The notes under the pieces were generated by a model. The model was given only the letters and a program-made list of their open reading frames with translations. It was not told where the DNA came from and searched no databases. A stretch of 64,000 nucleotides of DNA from Edaphobacter acidisoli (GTDB lineage Bacteria; Acidobacteriota; Terriglobia; Terriglobales; Acidobacteriaceae), in assembly GCF_014642855.1 (NCBI RefSeq), contig NZ_BMJB01000001.1, positions 1,116,001 to 1,180,000 of the forward strand, in the 5' to 3' direction. Made by a program: the position numbers and the translations under genes. Shown here piece after piece: positions 58,201-64,000 of this stretch (its first letter is position 1; each line of letters begins with the position of its first letter).

Positions 58201-58798
58201 TGTTGATGCTGACATAGTTGTTGCTGACGCCATTGAAGTCTCCAACACTAGCCGAATTCAGCATGGCATTGCCATTGCCCTCATAATCGGACCCCGGCAA
58301 AATGCGCATCAGGCTGCTGAAGTCGCGTCCCAGAGACATCAACCCTTGCATCTGTTCCGAAGTAATCTCCGTCGACCGCTCTGTGCTCGTCGTCTGCACC
58401 GGCGTCACGTCCGCGGTCACTGTCACCGCCGCACTCACCGACCCTACCGGTAGCGCCAGCGTTCCCGCCGACAGGTGACCTGCCGCCAGCAGCACCATGC
58501 CTTTCTTGTCCAGCTTCTTAAAGCCATCCTTCTCCACGCTGACGGTATACGTTCCCGGCTTCACCACCGGAAACACAAACAGACCCTTTGCATCTGTCTG
58601 GGTCACCTGCGTCACCCCGGTCAGCTGCTCCATCAGGGTAATATTTGCCCCGACAATTGCTGCTCCTTGTGAGTCCACTACCTCTCCGTTGATCACGCCA
58701 CTGGTCGTCTGTCCCCAGGCACCAGCACAAATTCCCACCATCAGAATCGTAAGTAAGAGGTGTCCCAACACCCCTCTAAATTGCCGAATCATTTCCAT
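55223..58798 (-). CDS. TonB-dependent receptor with CarboxypepD regulatory domain (Oar-like)
   Basis: The 1191-residue outer-membrane protein has a signal peptide (to about residue 29, ICAGAWG) and a CarboxypepD_reg-like domain (30-115: GVINGEVVDSQGAAIVGANI ... GTYTVSVEKDGF). A plug domain follows (about 130-265: VGDFNGVSNNYVSINTDG, VVDVVSKSGTRNFHGS), then a long beta-barrel ending in the terminal aromatic strand LMQLAARITF. Such receptors import glycans or release products across the outer membrane with energy from TonB-ExbB-ExbD and are the typical transport gene of acidobacterial glycan loci. Its gene heads the GH29/GH123-like operon. The ATG at 58798 follows GGGGGTGAGG; an ATG two codons later (58792) has better spacing. 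Confidence 0.92.
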   Translation of the reverse strand: MEMIRQFRGVLGHLLLTILMVGICAGAWGQTTSGVINGEVVDSQGAAIVGANITLMEQLTGVTQVTQTDAKGLFVFPVVKPGTYTVSVEKDGFKKLDKKGMVLLAAGHLSAGTLALPVGSVSAAVTVTADVTPVQTTSTERSTEITSEQMQGLMSLGRDFSSLMRILPGSDYEGNGNAMLNSASVGDFNGVSNNYVSINTDGVASNTRNVGVVEGPLNMDAIQEVKVLDANYQAEYGKVAGAIVDVVSKSGTRNFHGSLAYYFRNEDLNANSYFNNRNGVARSRYRYNTINGTIGGPIFGPGRLRSLRDKLFFFFSEDYEPNSQPEGIGYYTLPTSLERQGDFSQSYQPNGSLYVVTDPETGLQFPGNVIPQNRINTVMQKLQSIFPLPNFTNTAVSKRQYNFVTSDSASEPANQQILRLDFDPSVKWRIYFRGTNLTDNDTGRATPGGNGAYWMTGTEFYDTQAPSFALNITYAPTSNIVNELALGTGLWFESSGLSAASLNEFSKTAQGISLGQLYPQNNPLNLIPGLSYGVIPSSPGIGWDPRTPMDDVVVMASVSDGLSWVHREHTMKFGIYADDAVYKQSHHSGNASFAGALTFTGANPNNPYNTGYAFAEPLLGYFDTYQESSARPNYYGQANSFEWYAQDNWRATRKLTLEYGLRFTLDIPQGLKGNEGAALVLSQYDASQAPPMYRPVEGTNPATGKPGRVAEDPTTGKIYPAAYIGDFVPNIGNPASGSVAASSPNFPGFFKSQGVLVVPRVGFAYDVFGNGKMAIRGGFGMFNNQRAYQGQVGGQAFNPPTIFYPTQYYGNVATFLQAQGLLSPSSTSLLQYNSHLPQTMNMTLGVQQDIGFQTVLDIAYVGVLSRHLPYGINLNEVPYGAEFLPQNQDPTTTQSAAGPNPGLACTSTLASPHNGLLPGCTPLPDNFFRPRPGYGSINYTAWGNTGSNHALQVQLNKHFSKGSQFGVAYTWSKSLSYNASTLYLPQRTTYGVTSMDRPQRLVANWLADLPKVRGSINNWATRSILNGWQISGITTFSVGAPQTVSYSTNTGENTTGGGDGAKVTVVGNPKVARGSRTFYRYFNTAAFAYTPVGSAGTGWHPEFYGPGINDWDMSLIKNIPIENKVTFQIRAETYNTFNHTQFSSVNTSAQFDTSGSASTNPTYHQQINPAFGNYTGARTPRLMQLAARITF

Positions 58799-59012
58799 AC
58801 CTCACCCCCGAATGAAAGAACAGCAGTTGGCTTTCATAAGCGAAATAAAAACATCACATAGAAAAGCGATAGGGTGAATTGGAGCCCTTTTAGAGTGTGT
58901 TTGAAAAGTAAAAACGGGTAATCTGAGGGTACGAACCGTACTTGCCTATTATTTTCAATAAGATGCTGGCCGCGATCACAGTCAGCCATCGCCAGGCAAC
59001 AAAGCAGAATCA

Positions 59013-59036
59013 TGCCTCTCCTCGCGATGAGAGGCA
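59013..59036. terminator. Hairpin downstream of the membrane regulator gene
   Basis: TGCCTCTC and GAGAGGCA form a perfect 8-bp stem with an 8-base loop. It lies 59 bases past the stop of the minus-strand regulator and before the TonB operon promoter region. There is no T tract. The rest of 58799-59094 holds no supported gene. Confidence 0.5.
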
Positions 59037-59094
59037 CGAGAATCAGCAACTTTCTAATAAAGGAAGGTTCGAGAACAATAGAAAACGATCCGAA

Positions 59095-60387
59095 TCAGTG
59101 GTGATCCGAAGCAGCATTAGCAGCCTCAGGCTGCCGTTTGTATACCAGAACCCGCCGTGGCGAAATCGGTGCGCCACCCCGTTCGGGCACCAGAAGCAAG
59201 GCCTCAAATGGAGGAACGCGTCCTCCCGGACCGACCCCAAGGCTGCTCAACAGCCCCTGCAACAAATCGGGATTACACAAAAAGTCCGCCGCGCCCTCGG
59301 ACCCGTATGTGTTGGTTCCGGCAAGGATCAGAATCCGGTGCTCGGGAGTTGTCCCCTCCGTCAACGCGACAATGGCATAATCATTTCCGTTATTAAAATC
59401 TTTGCTCGCAAAGTAATACTGTTGCCCTCCCGACGCCGGCTTACTGTCAAGAACCGCACCCTGTCCCTGGAACGGCTCCGCATTCGCACCTTTCAGGCTG
59501 AACCGCTGCAGCTGCGGCAAGAGCGCAAAGGCGGCATTCTGCACCTGTCCGCCCAGAAAAATCAGGTTGGAATGATTTGCATCATCCCATGTAAACAGGT
59601 GAGCCCGCTTCGGGGTCACATCATGCCCCATCTGCTCGATTCGCTTCGTAATGGCCACCAGCGCCATCGATTCTCCCGTGCCCGTCAACATATCGATCGT
59701 GCCGTCCGCATGGGAGTCATCTGGCTCGACCAGTTTCATTCCTGTCTCCGGCAACCCACGAAATGTCGGATTGGGAAAAATCATCAGTGGGTCGCCGCCC
59801 CTCAGGAAATCTCCCCAGAACGTCTCGATAGGAGCAGGGACCTGCGCCTTTGGCGGACGGCGCATCGCCACATATTCGGAAACACATGCTACGGCAAGAC
59901 ATGCCGTTAACACCCACAACAGCGCACTAGGCCACTTACTCCGCTGGGCCCGCACTTGTTCTGTGGTCTGAGTGGCTTCCAGTGACTCTGCTTGTCCCGC
60001 GCTCACAGCAGCAGGCGCATGTACCGTCTCCCTGAAAGAAAAAGACAGCGCATAGCTACCTTTGGGCAGCTCAATCAGAATAGGGTCGTGCAGCCCTTCA
60101 TGCAGATAGTACTCTGCCAGCTTGGAGCGCAACCGGCTGGCAATCGCCCGTACCGTCGAATCGAGCCGCGAATCGAAATTCGAGTTCCTACGCAACACCT
60201 GAGTCGCAATCTCATATTCCTTGACGGTCTTCCCCGGATGCTCCACCGCCTGCTGCGTCAAATAAACAAAGACACTCCGCACCGTTTCAGAGCTCACGAA
60301 ACCACTACTGCTGGCAACCTTGTGAACCTGTGCCTGAATCTCCTCCGGGCTTGGGCTTTCCACTCTCATGTCAACATCTTCACCCAT
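59095..60387 (-). CDS. Membrane-anchored winged-helix regulator with extracytoplasmic sensor domain
   Basis: The 430-residue protein has an N-terminal domain (about 20-120: TVKEYEIATQVLRRNSNF, LDSTVRAIASRLRSKLAEYY, ILIELPKGSYALSF) of the kind found at the start of many winged-helix transmembrane proteins and adenylate cyclases. One membrane helix follows (about 150-172, WPSALLWVLTACLAVACVSEYVAM). A 255-residue outer part contains FWGDFLRGGDPLMIFPNP, NLIFLGGQVQNAAFALL and ILILAGTNTYGSEGAADFL. The layout is that of ToxR/CadC one-component regulators: ligand sensed outside, DNA bound at the membrane. Placed between the TonB/GH29 operon and the GH3 gene, it may control glycan use. The N-terminus being DNA-binding is inference. 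An ATG six codons in (60369) after GGTGAAG is an alternative start. Confidence 0.75.
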   Translation of the reverse strand: MGEDVDMRVESPSPEEIQAQVHKVASSSGFVSSETVRSVFVYLTQQAVEHPGKTVKEYEIATQVLRRNSNFDSRLDSTVRAIASRLRSKLAEYYLHEGLHDPILIELPKGSYALSFSFRETVHAPAAVSAGQAESLEATQTTEQVRAQRSKWPSALLWVLTACLAVACVSEYVAMRRPPKAQVPAPIETFWGDFLRGGDPLMIFPNPTFRGLPETGMKLVEPDDSHADGTIDMLTGTGESMALVAITKRIEQMGHDVTPKRAHLFTWDDANHSNLIFLGGQVQNAAFALLPQLQRFSLKGANAEPFQGQGAVLDSKPASGGQQYYFASKDFNNGNDYAIVALTEGTTPEHRILILAGTNTYGSEGAADFLCNPDLLQGLLSSLGVGPGGRVPPFEALLLVPERGGAPISPRRVLVYKRQPEAANAASDHH

Positions 60388-60525
60388 GAATATGGATTAC
60401 CCCAAATTCTTTCTTGTCTTCGCCGCAGCCTTCCCCCGTCGCTGCGCCGTACCCTGCTTCTAAGCCTCCTTGCAGAAAACTTGAGTGACTCCACCAAAAC
60501 CAACTACATCACTTTCATAAAAGAT

Positions 60526-60553
60526 CGAGCCCAGACAATCGAGTCCGGGCTCG
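60526..60553 (-). terminator. Intrinsic terminator of the GH3 gene
   Basis: On the minus strand CGAGCCC and GGGCTCG pair around a 14-base loop, followed by ATCTTTTATG. It begins 13 bases past the GH3 stop codon. Confidence 0.7.
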
Positions 60554-60565
60554 CGAACATTTGGC

Positions 60566-62869
60566 CTACTGAGTCACAGCGAAACCGGCGTGCAGGCTGG
60601 CTTTCGAATCTCCTCCAGCCCACACATCAAACTCCGATGCTTCCACAACCCACTTCTTTGTCTGAGGGTCCCAGAAATGCAACTCGTGCGACCCCAGCGG
60701 AAACGTGAGTGTCTTCTTCTCACCTGGCTGCAGGCTAACTCGTTTGAATCCCTCCAACTGCCTTACCGGCCGCGAAGCCGATCCGTAACGCTGATGGATA
60801 TAAACCTGCGCAACTGCGTCGCCAGCCACAGAGCCAGTGTTAGTCACATCGACGCTCACCTCATTCGTATCACCCGCAGCCATGCTCGCTTTGCTCAGGC
60901 GAAGATTCGCGAACTGGAACGTCGTATAGCTAAGCCCATACCCAAAGGGATAGAGCGGCTTTGAATTCATGTCCCAATAGCGCGAAGTGAACCCAGGTTG
61001 GTCTTCAGGTTCATGCGTCAGATTGTGGTTATAGTAGAGCGGCTCTTCTCCAGCCACGCGAGGCCAGCTCACCGGCAGCTTCCCTCCCGGATCTACATCT
61101 CCAAAGAGCACATCGGCCACAGCATCCCCGCCCTCGGTGCCCGGATACCATGCCTCCAGAATCGCCGGCACATGCTCCGATGCCCAACGAATATCCAGTG
61201 GCCGTCCGTTCTCAAGCACCAGTACAACAGGCTTGCCCGCAGCAGCTACAGCCTCCAGCATCTGTTCCTGGATCCCTGGCATATTGAGCGTGGCGCGCGA
61301 TGCGGCCTCGCCATTCATATCTGCCGTTTCACCCATAACGGCCACGACAACATCAGCATTCGCAGCAGCCGCCTTAACCTTCGTAATCCAGTCAGCAGTC
61401 TCTTCAGGCGTCGGAGGAGGAGACATCTTTACGCCTTTAAGCTGATCCAGCAGCCCCGGATACAGACGCGAAGGCACCGGTCCCGAGACAAGCGTAACCT
61501 CCGCATCAGATCCAAGCATTTTTTTAATTCCCGCATACACCGTGACAGGATGGCTCTTGCCACTCGGCCCAAACAAACCCTCGACCGTCCATCCTCCCTC
61601 GATGTCCTGAGTCGAGTCCGCCAACGGTCCAATGACGGCGACCTTCTTCAAGCCCTTCGACAACGGCAGCGTGTGGTCTTCATTGCGAAGCAGAACCATC
61701 GACCGTCCCGCCAGCTTCCGCTCCAGTGCCAAACCCTCCGGACGATCCAGTACCGTGTTCACCTTCGACTCATCCACATAAGGATGATCAAAGAGCCCAA
61801 GATCGTACTTGGCTTCCAGAACCGGCAAAACCATCTGGTCGATATAGGTCTCGCTCACCCTGCCCTCTTTCACCAGCTTGGCAAGATTGTGTGTATAAGT
61901 CTCGCTCGCCATATCCATATTCAAGCCAGCCGTAATGGCCTTGTAAGCCGCATCCTCCGGGTCCTTCGCATAGCCATGCGTCTGCAGATTTTGAACGGCA
62001 AACGCATCCGACAACACAAGCCCCTGAAACCCCCAGTCTTTCCGCAGCACATCCGTCAGCAGCCAATGGTTCCCGCTCGCAGGAACGTCGTTCAGGTCCA
62101 TATATGCGCTCATAAAGCTGCCTGCCCCCGCCTGTTCCGCCGCATGAAACGGGACCAGGTAGACATTACGCATCAGCTCTTCCGGCACATACGACGAATC
62201 GTAGTCGCGACCACCATCGGCTGCGCCATAGCCCGCAAAGTGCTTCACGCAGGCCAGCACACTTTCTGGCCCCATATGCTCACCTTGAAACCCAAGCACC
62301 TGAGCCCGCGCCATCGCAGCACCCAGATACGGGTCTTCACCAGCGCCTTCCACAATGCGGCCCCAGCGCGCATCGCGCGCAATGTCCACCATCGGCGTAA
62401 ACGTCCACTCGATTCCCGCCGCACGCGCATCCTCAGCCGCCAAATGCTGCGCCCGTTCCTCCACCGAAGGGTCCCACGACGAGGCCATCGCCAACGGCAC
62501 CGGGAACACCGTGCGATATCCATGGATCACGTCGAATCCAAACAAAATGGGGATATGCAGCCGCGACTTCTCGACCGCAAGATGCTGCAGCCGATTAATC
62601 TCGTGAACATCGTTCAGCCAAAGGACAGAACCAACTCGTCCCTGAACGATCAGGTTGTCCGGCTTTTCATCCGCAAGTCCCTGCAGCACGATTCCAGACG
62701 CCTGATTCAATTGCCCAATCTTTTCATCAAGTGTCATCTGCTTCAGCAAAGACTCCGCCTTCTGCTTAGCGGCTGAGCTGAAGAGAGCATCCTGAGCGGC
62801 AGCCGAAGCCGCGGCCATCACCAACAACACGCACAATAGAGCCAATCTGGAACCCCACTTCAAAGGCAT
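60566..62869 (-). CDS. bglX: Glycoside hydrolase family 3 beta-glucosidase (BglX type)
   Basis: The 767-residue periplasmic enzyme has a signal peptide (to about residue 25, AAASAAAQ). The N-terminal GH3 barrel starts MTLDEKIGQLNQAS and includes LFGFDVIHGYRTVFP, VLACVKHFAGYGAADGGRDY and GLVLSDAFAVQNL with the catalytic Asp (about residue 280). The C-terminal GH3 domain (GPLADSTQDIEGGW, about 420-640) and a fibronectin-like domain (about 680-767) follow. It hydrolyses beta-glucosides or related oligosaccharides from the non-reducing end. The ATG chosen has GGAGGG ten bases upstream; two earlier in-frame ATGs overlap that site. It is transcribed alone, divergent from argJ, with its own terminator. 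Confidence 0.93.
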   Translation of the reverse strand: MPLKWGSRLALLCVLLVMAAASAAAQDALFSSAAKQKAESLLKQMTLDEKIGQLNQASGIVLQGLADEKPDNLIVQGRVGSVLWLNDVHEINRLQHLAVEKSRLHIPILFGFDVIHGYRTVFPVPLAMASSWDPSVEERAQHLAAEDARAAGIEWTFTPMVDIARDARWGRIVEGAGEDPYLGAAMARAQVLGFQGEHMGPESVLACVKHFAGYGAADGGRDYDSSYVPEELMRNVYLVPFHAAEQAGAGSFMSAYMDLNDVPASGNHWLLTDVLRKDWGFQGLVLSDAFAVQNLQTHGYAKDPEDAAYKAITAGLNMDMASETYTHNLAKLVKEGRVSETYIDQMVLPVLEAKYDLGLFDHPYVDESKVNTVLDRPEGLALERKLAGRSMVLLRNEDHTLPLSKGLKKVAVIGPLADSTQDIEGGWTVEGLFGPSGKSHPVTVYAGIKKMLGSDAEVTLVSGPVPSRLYPGLLDQLKGVKMSPPPTPEETADWITKVKAAAANADVVVAVMGETADMNGEAASRATLNMPGIQEQMLEAVAAAGKPVVLVLENGRPLDIRWASEHVPAILEAWYPGTEGGDAVADVLFGDVDPGGKLPVSWPRVAGEEPLYYNHNLTHEPEDQPGFTSRYWDMNSKPLYPFGYGLSYTTFQFANLRLSKASMAAGDTNEVSVDVTNTGSVAGDAVAQVYIHQRYGSASRPVRQLEGFKRVSLQPGEKKTLTFPLGSHELHFWDPQTKKWVVEASEFDVWAGGDSKASLHAGFAVTQ

Positions 62870-63074
62870 CGTCACCATTCCCTCCATGAACTTCGCAATC
62901 CCTCAAATCATCCAAGTCTCCCTCAATCGATTTATTTGAGAGAAAACTGAATTTACCTTGCCAATTTGCGCCTACGTTTATACAGGTGACCAGGCAAAAT
63001 ACTCAAGAACAATTGATCTGCCCTTCTGTATTCGTGACGGCCAACCCGCTTCACCAACTTGATAGAGTAGTGTC

Positions 63075-64000
63075 ATGGATATCGTTGAGCAGGATATGAA
63101 AGCAGCAGGTCTGCCCACAGGCTTCCAGTGGGGCGCAGGCAAGGCAGGAATCAAGGCCAGTGGAAATCTGGACGTAGCCGTAGCCATCGCGCCCAAAATG
63201 GCAACTGCAGCGGCCATGTTCACCCGCAACCAGGTCGTAGCCGCCCCAGTCACAGTGGGCCGCAGACATCTTGCCGCAACAGACGGGCGCGTAGGCGCAG
63301 TGCTGGTCAACGCTGGCAACGCCAACTGCGCCACCGGTCAGCCAGGCATCGACGCCTGTCTCTCCACCTGCTCAGCCGCAGCCGAAACCTTCGGCTGCAT
63401 CTTCGACGAGGTCTTCCCTTCCTCCACCGGAATCATCGGCGTACCGCTTCCTGCCGAAAAAGTCATCGCCGCTCTCCCGAAGCTCAAAGACTCAATCGGC
63501 AGCGCAGACGAACACGCCGAGCTCTTCGCCCAGGCGATCATGACAACCGACACCAAAAAGAAGGTCGCCCGCGCTGTCGTAGATGTCGACGGCGCCGAGG
63601 TCCGTATCTTTGGCGCAGCCAAAGGCGCAGGCATGATCTACCCACGCCTCGGTCCGCCACATGCAACCATGCTGGTCTACATCTTCACCGACCTTAGCGC
63701 CACCAGCGAAGAGCTCCGCGCCGCATTAGCGCCAGCCGTCGAACGCAGCTTCAACTGCATCTCCATCGACGGTGACACCTCCACCAACGACACCGTGCTT
63801 CTCCTCGCCAGCGGTGCCAGCGGCGTCAAAATGAGCGACCGCGTTCGCGAGCCCTTTGAAAACGCCCTCAAGCTCGTCTGCGCTTCGCTTGCCCATCAGA
63901 TTGTCGACGACGGCGAAGGCGTCGGTCACGTCGTCACGCTCCACATCACAGGAGCCCGCACCGAAGCCGACGCAAAGCAGGTAGCCACATCTATCGCCCA
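63075..64000 (+). CDS. argJ: ArgJ, bifunctional ornithine acetyltransferase/N-acetylglutamate synthase (3' end outside window)
   Basis: The first 308 residues are visible and the frame is open at the window end; about 410 residues are usual. ArgJ transfers the acetyl group from N-acetylornithine to glutamate in the cyclic arginine pathway and may also use acetyl-CoA. Family motifs run in order: FQWGAGKAGIK, VLVNAGNANCATG, FPSSTGIIGVPLP, IMTTDTKKK, AKGAGMIYPR, then HATMLVYIFTD with the Thr at which the precursor cleaves itself into alpha and beta subunits. FNCISIDGDTSTNDTVLL follows. The Thr lies about residue 199. The ATG at 63075 starts the family's N-terminal region. The neighbouring GH3 gene is divergent; 62870-63074 should hold both promoters. 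Confidence 0.95.
   Translation, partial: MDIVEQDMKAAGLPTGFQWGAGKAGIKASGNLDVAVAIAPKMATAAAMFTRNQVVAAPVTVGRRHLAATDGRVGAVLVNAGNANCATGQPGIDACLSTCSAAAETFGCIFDEVFPSSTGIIGVPLPAEKVIAALPKLKDSIGSADEHAELFAQAIMTTDTKKKVARAVVDVDGAEVRIFGAAKGAGMIYPRLGPPHATMLVYIFTDLSATSEELRAALAPAVERSFNCISIDGDTSTNDTVLLLASGASGVKMSDRVREPFENALKLVCASLAHQIVDDGEGVGHVVTLHITGARTEADAKQVATSIA

Noticed and set aside
60998..62776. 592-residue plus-strand open frame opposite the GH3 gene
   Set aside because: Long antisense frames are common opposite GC-rich genes; it is Arg/His-rich and lacks any domain, while the opposite strand encodes a complete GH3 enzyme.

Overview
The window looks like a chromosome segment of an Acidobacteriota species, probably Acidobacteriaceae (the Terriglobus/Granulicella/Edaphobacter group). 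This rests on an Oar-type TonB-dependent receptor with an N-terminal carboxypeptidase-regulatory domain, very large secreted proteins built from SdrD/CarboxypepD-like repeats, ASH-domain lipoproteins, abundant glycoside hydrolases, GC-rich coding sequence and strong GGAGGTGA-type ribosome binding sites. The assignment is inference; no 16S rRNA is present.

Layout. (1) 1-2378: the 3' end of an unknown gene, an HPF/RaiA-like protein, a small EamA transporter and the tmRNA gene ssrA. (2) 2358-3315: a 0.9-kb segment bounded by two copies of the tmRNA 3' end (35-base imperfect direct repeats), carrying a small secreted protein and no integrase; it reads as a remnant or satellite island in ssrA. (3) 3319-9911: a 1584-residue secreted protein ending in a galactose/glyoxal-oxidase-like module with all copper-radical ligands visible, a secreted redoxin after it, and a PEP-CTERM protein. 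(4) 9974-26477: a 13-gene minus-strand exopolysaccharide operon. It opens with a specialised NusG paralogue and a priming sugar transferase, continues with a Wzx flippase, glycosyltransferases, a beta-helix protein, a methyltransferase, a deacetylase-like membrane protein and a Wzy-like polymerase, and ends with further glycosyltransferases. A well-formed sigma-54 -24/-12 element lies about 200 bases upstream of its first gene. (5) 26649-35048: a multicopper oxidase, a sigma-54-activator-like AAA+ protein that has lost GAFTGA, and a plus-strand sugar-nucleotide operon (Gfo/Idh dehydrogenase, two hexapeptide acyltransferases, two DegT aminotransferases, an epimerase) that could supply amino-sugar precursors to the exopolysaccharide. 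(6) 35180-47243: a 2107-residue DUF4082/CarboxypepD-repeat protein, an ASH-domain lipoprotein with a recent 321-bp tandem duplication, an L-2-hydroxyglutarate oxidase with no ordinary start codon, and a second AAA+ activator with GAFTGA intact. (7) 47310-62869: a glycan-degradation region (GH2, a GH123/DUF6067-like enzyme, GH29 fucosidase, TonB receptor, a membrane-anchored winged-helix regulator, GH3). (8) 63075-64000: the 5' part of argJ.

Working model (inference): surface polysaccharide synthesis is switched on by RpoN and kept elongating through a long operon by the NusG paralogue, while a separate region imports and degrades external, possibly fucosylated, glycans. The least ordinary points are the mini-island in ssrA, the sigma-54/NusG/degenerate-activator arrangement around the exopolysaccharide genes, and the modular copper-radical oxidase.
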